Assembly: GCF_027532185.1 (NCBI RefSeq)
Contig: NZ_JAPZSV010000006.1
Location: 62,001 to 126,000, forward strand
Length of the DNA: 64,000 nt
Source of the DNA: Hylemonella sp.
Lineage (GTDB): Bacteria; Pseudomonadota; Gammaproteobacteria; Burkholderiales; Burkholderiaceae_C
Reading direction: 5' to 3'
Shown here: positions 42,815 through 51,663 of the stretch, in pieces
Position numbering within the stretch: the first letter of the stretch is position 1
Layout of the letters: every line of letters begins with the position of its first letter
The notes under the pieces: model-generated
What the model was told of the DNA's origin: nothing
The model's input: only the letters and a program-made list of their open reading frames with translations
The model's database searches: none
Position numbers and translations under genes: made by a program

Positions 42815-45700
42815 TCAGCCGCACTGCCCCACGTAACCGCAGGCGGTGCAGAAGTCGCAACCGTCCTTCTTGATCACCGTGGGGTTGCCACACTCGGGGC
42901 AGGAGCGGCCAGCCATGGCCGCGGGCTCATCCGCCTCACCGGCCTCGGGGCTTTCGAGCACGCCCATCTCGCGCAGCGGGTAGCCTTCTTCGTCCAGCAC
43001 GCCCAGCATGGCGTAGCGGTGGATGATGAGGCGCGCGAGGTAGGCCACGGTGGAGGGCCAGGTCCGCTGGCGACGTTCGCCGTGCGGCAGGCCGGGCACA
43101 AAGGCCATGAAGGAGCCCAGGGGTTCGGCGTAGTTCAGCAGTTTGCGCAGCTTCATGCCGATCCAGGCCGGGTCTACCACGCGCATGTCCAGCGAGAGCA
43201 GACGCGCCAGCCCGTCGAGTGCGCGCGGGTAATTGCCCGAAAAGCCCACGGCGCAGGGCCGCGTCACATTGCCGTCCGGTCCGGGCAGCGTGACCTCCTT
43301 GAGCGTGAGCGTGAAGGCCTCGCCCGTGGCCGGGTTGTCGATGTCCACGGCCCAGGCCAGGGTGCCCGAGGGGCCGGTCTGCGGCTCCTCGCGACTGAAC
43401 ATGGCATCAAGCACGGGTGTGGCGGCGGGCTGCGCGCGCGCGCGCCACACGCCCAACTGCTCGCAGCGCCAGCGCACCACGGCCGCCGTGGCGGCCACCA
43501 CGCCGGGGAATAGCCGGCGCTCGCCGTGCGGTGGGAAGGGCATTTCAAACGAACGCTCTTCGGCCACCGTGGCCAGCGCATCGAGCTTGAGCTGGAGCCA
43601 GGCCGGGTCGTTGGCGCGCAGGTCCATGGACAGGGTCTTGGCCAGCGCGCCCAGGCCGCGCGGCTGCTCGGCGCCGTTGACCCAGACCTCGAAGGGCTGG
43701 GCCGGCCCGCCTTCCTCACCCGGCATCTCGCCGACGAAGAGCGCGAACTCGCCGTAGGAATGCCGCACCATGAAGCTCCAGGCCAGATTGCCGCCGGGCA
43801 GCTCGGGCCGGCCCGGCCAGCGCAGCGAGGCCAGCACCGGCGCGGGCAGGCGCTCCAGCGCAAGGCGGCGGTTGGCGTCGTCCAGTTCCAGCGGCGCGGC
43901 TGGAGTGGGGGCGACGCTGAGCACCGAGCCCAGCACGCTGTTGGGTCGGTAGGTCGCCAGGCCCTTGAGCCCGGATTGCCAGGCCTGGAGGTACAGGTCC
44001 TGGAAATCGGCATAGGGGTAGTCCGCTGGCACGTTGACCGTCTTGGAGATCGCCGTGTCGATCATCGGCGCCACGGCCGCGACCATGGCCGCGTGGGCCT
44101 GGGCGCTCATCTCCAGCGCGGTCACGAAGGCGGGCGTGAGCGGCGCGTCCGCGCCCTTGAGGTGGCGGTACAGCCGCCAGGCGTGGTCTTCCACCGCGTA
44201 TTCCTTGAAGCTGCCGTCGGGCATACGCTTCTTGCGCGTGTAGTGCCAGCTGAAGGCCGGCTCGATGCCATTGCTCGCGTTGTCGGCAAAGGCCAGGCTG
44301 ATGGTGCCTGTGGGGGCGATGGACAGCAGGTGCGAATTGCGCAGGCCGTGCGCTCGGATCTTGTCTTTCAGCGTGGCCGGCAGGCGCGAGGCGAAACGTG
44401 GGCTGCTCAGGTAGAGGTCGGCGTTGAAGAGCGGGAAGGGGCCGCGCTCGCGTGCCAGTTCGTTGGAGGCTTCATACGCTGCGTCACGCATGGCCTCCGT
44501 GATGCGCCGCGCCATGTCGCGCGCGGCCTGCGTGTCGTAGCGCAGACCCAGCATCACCAGCGCATCGCCCAGGCCCGTGTAGCCCAGGCCGACGCGGCGT
44601 TTGTTGCGCATCTCCTGCTCCTGCTGTGGCAGCGGCCAGACGGTCACGTCCAGCACGTTGTCGAGCATGCGAGTCGCGGTCTTGCACAGGTCCGCGAAGC
44701 CAGCGAAGTCGAAACGTGGGGTCTCCTCGAAAGGTTCGCGTACAAAACGCGTGAGGTCGATGGAGCCTAGGCAGCAGCAGCCATAGGGCGGCAGGGGCTG
44801 CTCCGCACAGGGGTTGGTGCTGGCTATGGTTTCGCAGTACGAGAGGTTGTTGTCGCGGTTGATCGTGTCGACGAAAAGCACGCCCGGTTCGGCGTGGTCG
44901 TAGGTGGAGCGCATGATCTGCTCCCACAGGTCGCGCGCGCGCAGCTTGCGGTAGACCCAGAGGTGGCGGTCCTTCGCTTCATAGGCGCCTTCGGCTTTCT
45001 GTGCGGCCCCCGGCTCGGCGTGGTGCACCAGCTCCACCTCGCCGTCGGCCACCACGGCCTGCATGAAGGCGTCGGTCACGCCGACCGAGATGTTGAAGTT
45101 GCGCAAGTCGCCGGCATCCTTGGCATGGATGAACTCCTCGATATCCGGGTGGTCGCAGCGCAGCACGCCCATCTGCGCACCGCGCCGGCTGCCGGCGGAT
45201 TCCACCGTCTCGCAGGAGCGGTCGAACACGCGCATATAACTCACCGGGCCAGAGGCACTGCTCTGCGTGCTGCCCACCCAGGCGCCGCGCGGGCGGATGC
45301 GCGAGAAGTCGTAACCCACACCACCGCCACGGCGCATGGTCTCGGCCGCTTCCATCAGCGCCACATAAATACCTGGGTGGCCTTCGTCGGGCTGGGCGAT
45401 GGAGTCGCCCACGGGCTGCACAAAGCAGTTGATCAGCGTAGCCGTCAGTTCCGTACCCGCCGCGGACTGGATGCGCCCGGCCGGCAGGAAACCCTGCTGC
45501 AGCGCCTGCAGGAAACGCCCCTCCCAGTGGGTGCGCTGCTCGGGGGCTTCCACCGCGGCCAGTGCGTGCGCCACGCGCTGGTTCACCTCCAGGATCGTCC
45601 GTTCCTCACCCTTGGCGTATTTCTCCATCAGCACTTCGGTGCTGATGTCCTGTGGTGCCAGGGCCTGGGCGATCGGTATCGGGTGCGTCGTATTGCTCAT
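42815..45700 (-). CDS. nrdJ: Adenosylcobalamin-dependent (class II) ribonucleotide reductase
   Basis: NrdJ makes deoxyribonucleotides using vitamin B12 and works with or without oxygen. The 961-residue protein has the radical site [21 protein letters not shown] (Asn-Cys-Glu triad), the first redox cysteine in [32 protein letters not shown], and [17 protein letters not shown]. After the barrel come two diverged copies of a ~100-residue unit (ends [15 protein letters not shown] and [15 protein letters not shown]), then a cysteine-rich tail ([16 protein letters not shown]) that probably re-reduces the active site. The ATG at 45700 has a ggag site. No nrdR box was recognised upstream. Confidence 0.94.
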   Translation of the reverse strand: MSNTTHPIPIAQALAPQDISTEVLMEKYAKGEERTILEVNQRVAHALAAVEAPEQRTHWEGRFLQALQQGFLPAGRIQSAAGTELTATLINCFVQPVGDSIAQPDEGHPGIYVALMEAAETMRRGGGVGYDFSRIRPRGAWVGSTQSSASGPVSYMRVFDRSCETVESAGSRRGAQMGVLRCDHPDIEEFIHAKDAGDLRNFNISVGVTDAFMQAVVADGEVELVHHAEPGAAQKAEGAYEAKDRHLWVYRKLRARDLWEQIMRSTYDHAEPGVLFVDTINRDNNLSYCETIASTNPCAEQPLPPYGCCCLGSIDLTRFVREPFEETPRFDFAGFADLCKTATRMLDNVLDVTVWPLPQQEQEMRNKRRVGLGYTGLGDALVMLGLRYDTQAARDMARRITEAMRDAAYEASNELARERGPFPLFNADLYLSSPRFASRLPATLKDKIRAHGLRNSHLLSIAPTGTISLAFADNASNGIEPAFSWHYTRKKRMPDGSFKEYAVEDHAWRLYRHLKGADAPLTPAFVTALEMSAQAHAAMVAAVAPMIDTAISKTVNVPADYPYADFQDLYLQAWQSGLKGLATYRPNSVLGSVLSVAPTPAAPLELDDANRRLALERLPAPVLASLRWPGRPELPGGNLAWSFMVRHSYGEFALFVGEMPGEEGGPAQPFEVWVNGAEQPRGLGALAKTLSMDLRANDPAWLQLKLDALATVAEERSFEMPFPPHGERRLFPGVVAATAAVVRWRCEQLGVWRARAQPAATPVLDAMFSREEPQTGPSGTLAWAVDIDNPATGEAFTLTLKEVTLPGPDGNVTRPCAVGFSGNYPRALDGLARLLSLDMRVVDPAWIGMKLRKLLNYAEPLGSFMAFVPGLPHGERRQRTWPSTVAYLARLIIHRYAMLGVLDEEGYPLREMGVLESPEAGEADEPAAMAGRSCPECGNPTVIKKDGCDFCTACGYVGQCG

Positions 45701-45728
45701 GCATGACTCCACGGGGTCTCAAGGGGAA

Positions 45729-45744
45729 GTGGGCGAGTACCCAC
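45729..45744. repeat. Hairpin just upstream of nrdJ
   Basis: GTGGG (45729-45733) and CCCAC (45740-45744) form a 5-bp stem with a 6-nt loop, about 30 bases before the nrdJ start on the minus strand. It could be part of a structured leader with the larger repeat at 45769-45806. Confidence 0.4.
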
Positions 45745-45768
45745 CCGGGCGTTTGATGTACCGCCAAT

Positions 45769-45806
45769 CAGAATCTTCCTGGCGACGGCCCGAGGGCAAG
45801 ATTCTG
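45769..45806. repeat. 9-bp inverted repeat in the nrdJ upstream region
   Basis: CAGAATCTT (45769-45777) and AAGATTCTG (45798-45806) are perfectly complementary around a 20-nt GC-rich loop. A competing pairing exists: GGCGAC (45781-45786) in the loop with GTCGCC (45821-45826). It lies between nrdJ and the divergent BLUF gene. It may be an RNA leader structure or a protein-binding palindrome. I found no match to the conserved cobalamin riboswitch boxes. Confidence 0.55.
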
Positions 45807-45963
45807 TTCAGTGTGGCACGGTCGCCGGGAAAATCAAGCCAGGGATGCCGCTGCCCCCAGGGGCTGCCTGACGGCCCCAAGAGCTTCGATTTCAGGCCAT
45901 GAGACTGCGGCATGATGGCCAAGGCGCAACCGCAGCACCCCGTTGAGCTGCTAGGATGGTTCC

Positions 45964-46416
45964 ATGCCTTACCAGCTCATCTATTCATCCGTCTCCTCCA
46001 CGCCCATGCAGTCGGAGGACCTGCAGGACATCCTCAAACGCGCGCAAGACAACAACGCCCGCCAGGGGATCACGGGTGCGCTGGTCTACGTGGACGGATT
46101 CTTCCTGCAGATTCTGGAAGGCTCGATGGAGAGCGTCTGCAGGCTGATGGAAAAAATAGCCGGCGACATACGCCATGAGACGGTCACCGTCTTGCAGGCG
46201 GGGGAGGTCGCCGACGCCAGTTTCTCTGACTGGACCATGGCCTACGTCAGCGCCACGCCAGAGCAGATTGCGGAGTGGGCGGGCCTGAAGACGCCCCTTG
46301 CATTGCCCGAGCTTTTCGAGCAAGTGCGTCAGGACCGTCAGCGGGCGATGCAGCTCGCAAAAAGCATCATGTCCGTCCTGCTCGGTGAGCTGGTTCAGAA
46401 CGGCAAGGCCCCATGA
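45964..46416 (+). CDS. BLUF-domain blue-light photoreceptor (short form)
   Basis: A 150-residue BLUF protein that senses blue light through FAD. Key residues are in place: the tyrosine in YQLIYSSVSS, the asparagine in NNARQGITGALVY, the glutamine in FFLQILEG, and the Trp and Met of FSDWTMAY. After the ~95-residue flavin domain only a C-terminal helical part remains (LFEQVRQDRQRAMQLAKSIMSVLL), as in PixD-type single-domain BLUF proteins that act by protein contact. No partner gene is adjacent. A possible aggat site precedes the ATG. Confidence 0.93.
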   Translation: MPYQLIYSSVSSTPMQSEDLQDILKRAQDNNARQGITGALVYVDGFFLQILEGSMESVCRLMEKIAGDIRHETVTVLQAGEVADASFSDWTMAYVSATPEQIAEWAGLKTPLALPELFEQVRQDRQRAMQLAKSIMSVLLGELVQNGKAP

Positions 46417-46535
46417 GGGCCGTGCAGGGCAGACACCCCAGCGCTGTCATGGCTTGCTGAGCACGCCAGCCCGCTTGCGACGCCAAGTGTCGCGCCGCGC
46501 AGATACGTCACCGTCTCCCACTCCGCAGCACCGTC

Positions 46536-46982
46536 ATGAGCAGCCATACCCTCCGCATGCATCGCATGCTGCGTGCCCCGCCTGAGCAGGTCTACCGCGC
46601 CTTCCTGCACCCTGAGGCCCTGGCGAAATGGCTGCCGCCACACGGTTACACCTGCCAGGTGCACGAGATGGAGGTACGGGTCGGAGGCCGCTACCGTATG
46701 TCCTTCACCCAATTCAGCACGGGACATCGGCAGGCCTTGGCCGGCACTTACCTGGAGTTGATCCCCGGCGAGCGCATCGTTCAGACCGCCCGCTTCGAGG
46801 CGGCCCATCTGTCGGGCGAGATTCGGACCGCGATCCGCTTGAACGCGCTGTCCCGCGGCACTGAGTTGCAGATCATGCAGGACGGAATACCTGCCGTGAT
46901 TCCCCCGGACGACTGTTGCCTCGCGTGGCAGGAGTCGCTGCTGTTGCTGGCGCAGCTGCTTGAGGTAAGGCCTGCGGCTTGA
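46536..46982 (+). CDS. SRPBCC (AHSA1-like) family protein, copy 1
   Basis: A 148-residue START/SRPBCC-fold protein with HRMLRAPPEQVYRAFLHPEALAKWLPPHGYTC, VGGRYRMSFTQF, and the C-terminal AWQESLLLLAQLLE helix. These proteins bind hydrophobic ligands; the function is unknown. A close paralogue (about 60% identical by eye, no gaps) is encoded at 49512. The 120-bp region before it shows no strong promoter or ribosome site. Confidence 0.88.
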   Translation: MSSHTLRMHRMLRAPPEQVYRAFLHPEALAKWLPPHGYTCQVHEMEVRVGGRYRMSFTQFSTGHRQALAGTYLELIPGERIVQTARFEAAHLSGEIRTAIRLNALSRGTELQIMQDGIPAVIPPDDCCLAWQESLLLLAQLLEVRPAA

Positions 46983-47152
46983 ATCAGGGCGCGCTGCGAC
47001 GTCGTTGATGTGGGCGGTAGCGTCAGACAGGGCTTGGTCGTCAGCGCAGGCCTCGTCCGTGACACGGGGGATGCTATCCCTGGGCCATGCGCCTGCCGCT
47101 GATCGCAGGTCAGAGAACCTGGATCGAGGGGTGCCCGGTTACGATGCGCGCC

Positions 47153-47353
47153 ATGGACACCCCCAAACTGCGGGTCGGACGACCCATTACCCCCGAAGAG
47201 TTCGAGCTGCTCGAGGATGAGCAATTGCTGCGCCTGATCCCCAAGGCCTACCGTGAATACTTTCCCGGCAAGGACTTCTGTGCCGACGGCTATTTTTATC
47301 TGCACGACGGCACGGCCTGGAGTTTCTACAAGGGCGGGTTTCTGGACGAATAG
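47153..47353 (+). CDS. Small hypothetical protein
   Basis: A 66-residue acidic protein (RVGRPITPEEFELLEDEQLLRLIPKAYREYF, then DGYFYLHDGTAWSFYKGG) with one cysteine. I do not recognise the family. The ATG at 47153 is preferred; an ATG nine bases upstream is equally possible, and no ribosome site is clear. The 170-bp gap upstream has no other gene. It is 29 bases before tag and may share its transcript. Confidence 0.6.
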   Translation: MDTPKLRVGRPITPEEFELLEDEQLLRLIPKAYREYFPGKDFCADGYFYLHDGTAWSFYKGGFLDE

Positions 47354-47382
47354 GCTCGCATGCGCCCAAGGGAGACCACACG

Positions 47383-47991
47383 ATGAGCAAGACCTGGACA
47401 GCCCCGGATGGCCAGCCGCGCTGCCACTGGTGCAGCGCCACCCCCGAGTACCTGGCCTACCACGACGAGGAGTGGGGGCAGCCCGTGGCGGACGACCGGC
47501 GCCTGTTTGAGAAGCTGTGCCTGGAGGGTTTCCAGTCGGGGCTGAGCTGGCGCACCATCCTGGCCAAGCGTGAGAATTTCCGTGCGGCCTTCCACGGTTT
47601 CGATTTCGAGCGGGTGGCGCGCTACACGCAGCGCGACGTGGAGCGCCTGCTGGGTGATGCGGGCATCGTGCGGCACCGCGGCAAGATCGAGGCGGTGATC
47701 AACAACGCGCAGCGTGCCCGCGAGCTGGTGCAGGCCGAGGGCTCGCTAGCGGCCTTCATCTGGCGCTACGAGACCGATCCGAAATCGCAGGGTTTGCCGC
47801 AGACCCGGTCTACCTCACCTGAGTCGGTGGCCTTGTCGAAGGAACTGAAGAAGCGCGGCTGGAAGTTCGTGGGTCCGACCACGGTCTATGCCTTCATGCA
47901 GTCCATGGGCCTGCTCAACGACCATGTGGAAGATTGCGTGGTGCGCGCCCGCGTGAGCAAGGCGCGCAAGGCCTTCAGGCCGCCGCGATAG
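47383..47991 (+). CDS. tag: DNA-3-methyladenine glycosylase I
   Basis: Tag removes 3-methyladenine from alkylated DNA. The 202-residue protein has the zinc ligands in RCHWC and YHDEEWG at the start, and in NDHVEDC near the end. The substrate pocket glutamate is in LCLEGFQSGLSW, and the helix-hairpin-helix region is NFRAAFHGFDFERVARY. The ATG is preceded by an acgATG context with a gggag site further upstream. It follows a small hypothetical gene and is followed by an ankyrin gene 30 bases downstream. Confidence 0.96.
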   Translation: MSKTWTAPDGQPRCHWCSATPEYLAYHDEEWGQPVADDRRLFEKLCLEGFQSGLSWRTILAKRENFRAAFHGFDFERVARYTQRDVERLLGDAGIVRHRGKIEAVINNAQRARELVQAEGSLAAFIWRYETDPKSQGLPQTRSTSPESVALSKELKKRGWKFVGPTTVYAFMQSMGLLNDHVEDCVVRARVSKARKAFRPPR

Positions 47992-48021
47992 TGTCACTCG
48001 GACAAGAAGCAAGGAGACCGC

Positions 48022-48357
48022 ATGTCTGCCGGAGACTGGAAAGATCTCTACGCCGCCGCCTCGCAAGGCGATCTGGCGCGGGTGCGCTATCACCTGTGCG
48101 CTGGCGTGAACCCCAACTACCAGCATCCCGAGGTGCTGTGTACGCCGCTGGTGGCCAGCATCATCCAGGGACACGATGCCGTGGCGTTGTGTCTGCTGGA
48201 GCAGGGCGCAGACCCGCGCCTGCGTTCGGACTTCGACGATATGACGCCGCTGGAGGCGGCGCGCCGACACGGGCGCAGTGCCATTGAACAGCGTCTGCAG
48301 GCCCTGGGCGTGCAGACGCAACGCCCGCCGTTCTGGCGGCGCTGGCTGCCGGTCTGA
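48022..48357 (+). CDS. Ankyrin-repeat protein
   Basis: A 111-residue protein with about two to three ankyrin repeats: WKDLYAAASQGDLARVRYHLCAGVNPNYQ, TPLVASIIQGHDAVALCLLEQGADPRLR, MTPLEAARRHGRSAIEQRLQALG. It has no signal and ends in a Trp/Arg-rich tail. It probably mediates protein contact, with an unknown partner. An aaggaga site precedes the ATG at 48022. Confidence 0.85.
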   Translation: MSAGDWKDLYAAASQGDLARVRYHLCAGVNPNYQHPEVLCTPLVASIIQGHDAVALCLLEQGADPRLRSDFDDMTPLEAARRHGRSAIEQRLQALGVQTQRPPFWRRWLPV

Positions 48358-48420
48358 ACGCTGGAGTTCATCCGCCGGCGCGTTAGACTTGCGTGACGCG
48401 CTCGTTTTCCTGTGCCCTCC

Positions 48421-48909
48421 ATGTCTGATTCCGCGTACCCGTCCGTTGCCCAGCATCCGCTGGACACCCGCATCCCCGCACCTGTCGTCGCCCTGCTGCT
48501 GGGCGCGGCCATGCACCTGCTGCCGCCCCTGCCTGCCGACGATGCGCTCTTCTTCGTGCGCAAGGTGGTGATGGACCTGAGCTTCCAGCTGAGCGCGCTG
48601 TGCGTGCTGGCTGCCGTGGCCAGCCTCTGGCGCTCGCACACCACCATCAATCCGCTGCAGCCCGAGCGCGCCTCGGCCCTGGTGACCGACGGTATCTATC
48701 GCTACACGCGCAACCCCATGTACCTGAGCCTGCTGCTGCTGCTCTTCGGTTATGCCTGCGAGCTGTGGAACTGGCCGGCCTTCCTGGCGCCCGTGGCCTA
48801 TGCGGCCTACATCACGCGTTTTCAGATCCTGCCCGAGGAGCGGGTGCTGGAGGCCAAGTTCGGCGAGGCCTACCGGGCCTACAAGCGGCGGGTGCGGCGA
48901 TGGCTCTGA
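48421..48909 (+). CDS. Isoprenylcysteine carboxyl methyltransferase-like membrane protein
   Basis: A 162-residue integral membrane protein of the ICMT/phospholipid methyltransferase-like superfamily. It has four to five helices and the family motif LVTDGIYRYTRNPMYLSLLLLLFGYA, then RFQILPEERVLEAKFGEAYRAYKRRVRRWL with the conserved EE/EAKFG-Y pattern of the SAM site. The bacterial substrates are unknown. The ATG at 48421 is preferred over a GTG nine bases earlier. The next gene starts within its last codons. Confidence 0.88.
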   Translation: MSDSAYPSVAQHPLDTRIPAPVVALLLGAAMHLLPPLPADDALFFVRKVVMDLSFQLSALCVLAAVASLWRSHTTINPLQPERASALVTDGIYRYTRNPMYLSLLLLLFGYACELWNWPAFLAPVAYAAYITRFQILPEERVLEAKFGEAYRAYKRRVRRWL

Positions 48910-49418
48910 GGCACGGCCTGCGCCTGCCGTTCGGTCTGGCCTTGGTGTTGTGCCTGACGGCCTGTGCCACGGGCCCTGCCGAAGTCCGTCTGCCCCTGCA
49001 CCGCGCCTGGGTGGATGGCCATCAGGTGGAGTACGTGACCACCGATATTTCCGACGCGGCCATGGCCCGCCAGGAAGGCGTGAACCATGTGCCGCGCCTG
49101 GCGCTGGCCCTGGGTGGCCCGGGGCGGCCGGCCGTGACGGAGCGCGTCTACAAATTCGTCGGTGGCGAGCAGATCACCGTCTTCCAGTCGGCGCCCCGGC
49201 CGGCTGGCGGTGCCAATGCCGATGCGAACTACAGCCCCCTCTGGCGCATGGTGCTGGTGCGCTGGCTGCGGCCCACGGCGCTGCGCGAGCTGCGTTCCGA
49301 GGAAGAGGTGCTGGCCGCGCAGGAGCGGGGGGACGTCTCGCTGGAAGTGACGGACATCGTGGTCAACTGCCCGGTCACCCGATCGGCCGACGGGCGGGCC
49401 TTGCGCGGCGTGCGCTGA
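48900..49418 (+). CDS. Hypothetical lipoprotein
   Basis: A 172-residue predicted lipoprotein (signal LPFGLALVLCLTACATG). The mature part starts RLPLHRAWVDGHQVEYVTTDIS and includes GVNHVPRLALALGGPG and VYKFVGGEQITVFQSAPRP. I do not know its function. Its ATG lies 10 bases inside the end of the methyltransferase-like gene, so the two are translated together. It is probably anchored in the outer or inner membrane facing the periplasm. Confidence 0.78.
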   Translation: MALRHGLRLPFGLALVLCLTACATGPAEVRLPLHRAWVDGHQVEYVTTDISDAAMARQEGVNHVPRLALALGGPGRPAVTERVYKFVGGEQITVFQSAPRPAGGANADANYSPLWRMVLVRWLRPTALRELRSEEEVLAAQERGDVSLEVTDIVVNCPVTRSADGRALRGVR

Positions 49419-49511
49419 TCGATTTGGCGGGGCTGTCGATATCCGGCGCCCTGGATCGTCGTAGAGACTGAGGGTCCTTCCTCGGACACCGTCATATCAA
49501 GGAGAGCGACC

Positions 49512-49964
49512 ATGAGCACCCACACCGTCCGCCTGCACCGCGTGCTGCGCGCGCCGCCTGAACGCGTCTACCGTGCCTTTCTCGACCCCGCCGCCATGGT
49601 CAAGTGGCTGCCGCCGCACGGCTTCACGGGCCAGGTGCACGAGATGGACGCGCGCGTGGGCGGGCGCTACCGCATGTCCTTCACCAACTTCAGCCAGGGG
49701 CAGAGCCATGCCTTTGGTGGCGAATACCTGGCGCTGGTGCCGGGTGAGCGCATCGTGCACACCGACCGTTTCGACAACCCCGGCCTGCCGGGCGAGATGA
49801 AGACCACCATCACCTTCAAGGCCGTGTTCTGTGGCACCGAGATGCACATCGTGCAGGAGGGCGTGCCAGCCGTGATCCCGGCCGAAGCCTGCCACATGGG
49901 TTGGCAGGAGTCGCTGCAGCTGCTGGCCCAGCTGGTGGAGCCCGAGATCCCGGCCGAGGGCTGA
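49512..49964 (+). CDS. SRPBCC (AHSA1-like) family protein, copy 2
   Basis: A 150-residue paralogue of the protein at 46536, aligned end to end without gaps: HRVLRAPPERVYRAFLDPAAMVKWLPPHGFT, MDARVGGRYRMSFTNFS, GMKTTITFKAVFCG-type core and WQESLQLLAQLVE. An aaggaga site 10 bases upstream supports the ATG at 49512. It is followed by a hypothetical gene 29 bases on. The ligand is unknown. Confidence 0.88.
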   Translation: MSTHTVRLHRVLRAPPERVYRAFLDPAAMVKWLPPHGFTGQVHEMDARVGGRYRMSFTNFSQGQSHAFGGEYLALVPGERIVHTDRFDNPGLPGEMKTTITFKAVFCGTEMHIVQEGVPAVIPAEACHMGWQESLQLLAQLVEPEIPAEG

Positions 49965-49993
49965 GGCAGAGCCGACAGACCAGGAGACACAGC

Positions 49994-50491
49994 ATGGACA
50001 TACCAGCCAATCTGAGCGACCTGAGCGCGCTGTTCCGCCGCCTGGGTGCGGCTGATCCAGAGAGCTGGGCACGCTCACAACTGGAGGAAGGGATCCCGCA
50101 GTTGCACCGCTATCTCTGGCTCCGCCAGGCCTGGCGTCTGGTGGTGGATGAGGGCGATACCAGCTGGATGGACGCGCATATGAAACACGCCGAAGTGAGA
50201 CCGGCAGACCCCTATGCGGGGGTCGGACTGGCGCTGAAGCAGTGTCTTGCGCAAGGGCTTGATCGACAGCTTTTGAATGACATCGTGCGCGGGGTCCAGG
50301 CGGAGATGTTGGCCGGCCTAGCCTATCTGCTGGAGGATCCAGATTTCAAGGAGCCCGAACTGAGCGACTTGGGCTGGGGCCTTTTCGCAACGGATGCCGC
50401 AGGACAACCCGTCGGCCCCATCTGGGGCTTGCACGAGTCCGTGCTGGAGCTCGATCCCACGGGACGATCCATGCGCCCAAGGGAGGTCTGA
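49994..50491 (+). CDS. Hypothetical protein
   Basis: A 165-residue acidic protein without signal or membrane segment (LSDLSALFRRLGAADPES, HRYLWLRQAWRLVVDEGDTSWMD, LAGLAYLLEDPDFKEPEL). I do not recognise a family. Its repeated leucine/tryptophan pattern suggests a helical fold. A caggagac site precedes the ATG at 49994. It lies between the SRPBCC gene and a thioesterase gene on the same strand. Confidence 0.72.
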   Translation: MDIPANLSDLSALFRRLGAADPESWARSQLEEGIPQLHRYLWLRQAWRLVVDEGDTSWMDAHMKHAEVRPADPYAGVGLALKQCLAQGLDRQLLNDIVRGVQAEMLAGLAYLLEDPDFKEPELSDLGWGLFATDAAGQPVGPIWGLHESVLELDPTGRSMRPREV

Positions 50492-50523
50492 GCTCGGGCT
50501 AACATGGCGGGAGGAGGGCTCCC

Positions 50524-50943
50524 ATGATCTCAGCACACGAACTCAACCAGCGCGGCCAGGCCATGCTGCCCGGCCATCTGGGCATCGTCATCACGCACAT
50601 GGCCACCGGCGAGGTGCGGGCCGAAATGCCGGTGCGCACCGAGCTCATGGCGCCCAACGGCTTTCTGCACGCGGGCAGCATCGTGACCCTGGCCGACACC
50701 TGCTCGGGCTACGGCTGCATCACCAGCCTGCCCGAGGGCGCCAGCGGCTTCACCACCCTCGAGCTCAAGTCCAACCACCTGGGCACCGCGCGTGACGGTG
50801 CGGTGCTGTGCGTGGCGCGCGCCGTGCACAGCGGGCGCACCACCCAGGTCTGGGACGCCACCGTCACGCACCGCGAGAGCGGCAAGACGCTGGCGCTGTT
50901 TCGCTGCACGCAGATGATCCTCTATCCCAAGGCCGGGGCTTGA
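50524..50943 (+). CDS. PaaI-family thioesterase
   Basis: A 139-residue hotdog-fold thioesterase. The core motif is MAPNGFLHAGSIVTLADTCSGYG, with the HAG and an aspartate as catalytic candidates, followed by TTLELKSNHLGTARDGAVL and GRTTQVWDATVTH. It resembles the YbgC/PaaI 4HBT group acting on acyl-CoA or aryl-CoA thioesters. A gggaggagg stretch sits upstream of the ATG. The DUF429 gene begins within its stop codon. Confidence 0.9.
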   Translation: MISAHELNQRGQAMLPGHLGIVITHMATGEVRAEMPVRTELMAPNGFLHAGSIVTLADTCSGYGCITSLPEGASGFTTLELKSNHLGTARDGAVLCVARAVHSGRTTQVWDATVTHRESGKTLALFRCTQMILYPKAGA

Positions 50944-51650
50944 GTCTGGCGTCATCGATCGTCGGCGTCGATGGCTGTCCGGCCGGCTGGTACGCCGTGC
51001 AGCTGCGGCCGGGCCATGACGAGATCGAGGGCGCGGTGCACGCGCACTTCGAGCAGGTGCTGCAGGCCTGCCCGCCGCCGGCCTGTGTGGCGGTGGACAT
51101 CCCGATCGGCCTGGGCGAGTCGGGTGAGCGGGCCTGTGACCTGGCCGCGCGCCAGCGGCTCGGGCTGCGGTCCAGCTCGGTGTTTACGGCGCCGCTGCGG
51201 GGCGTGCTGGGTGCGGCGAGCCACGAGGAAGCGTCCAGGCGCCGCCGTGCCATCGAGGGCAAGGGCATGTCCATCCAGGCCTACAACATCTTGCGCAAGG
51301 TGGAGCAGGTGGATGCCGTCTTGCGCGCCGCACCCGCGCAGGCGCGCCGCGTGCATGAGACCCATCCCGAGGTCTGCTTTCTGCAGATGAACGCCGGCCT
51401 GCCACTGGCCCACAGCAAGAAGACGCCGGCGGGCCGCGCGCTGCGCCTGGCGCTGCTGGCGCCGCATTTCCCCGGTCAGGCCGAGCGCCTGTTGGACGAG
51501 CACCCCCGCCGGGACGTGCAGGCCGACGATGTGCTGGATGCGCTGGCCTGCCTGTGGACGGCACGTCGGCTGGTGGGCGGGCAGGCCTTCTCGCTACCGG
51601 CGGCGGCGGCGCTTGACGCCTGCGGCCTGCGCATGGCCATCCACTGCTGA
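50940..51650 (+). CDS. DUF429 (predicted RNase H-like nuclease) protein
   Basis: A 236-residue DUF429 protein. The fold resembles RNase H with acidic residues in VGVDGCPAGWY and VAVDIPIGLGESGERACD, then SSVFTAPLRGVL, IQAYNILRKVEQVD, HETHPEVCFLQMN and DDVLDALACLWTA. Members are annotated as predicted nucleases, but the activity is unproven. The TTG at 50940 overlaps the thioesterase stop (TTGA), which I take as a coupled start; a CTG two codons further is possible and no ATG lies near. Confidence 0.88.
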   Translation: MSLASSIVGVDGCPAGWYAVQLRPGHDEIEGAVHAHFEQVLQACPPPACVAVDIPIGLGESGERACDLAARQRLGLRSSSVFTAPLRGVLGAASHEEASRRRRAIEGKGMSIQAYNILRKVEQVDAVLRAAPAQARRVHETHPEVCFLQMNAGLPLAHSKKTPAGRALRLALLAPHFPGQAERLLDEHPRRDVQADDVLDALACLWTARRLVGGQAFSLPAAAALDACGLRMAIHC

Positions 51651-51663
51651 ACGCGGGCTGCCG

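Noticed and set aside
45713-45963. Possible cobalamin riboswitch upstream of nrdJ
   Set aside because: A GCCAC-like string occurs, but the conserved boxes of the adenosylcobalamin riboswitch (notably AGUCAGGA-ACCUGCC and the core around GCCACUG in order) are not present. I list the region only as structured.
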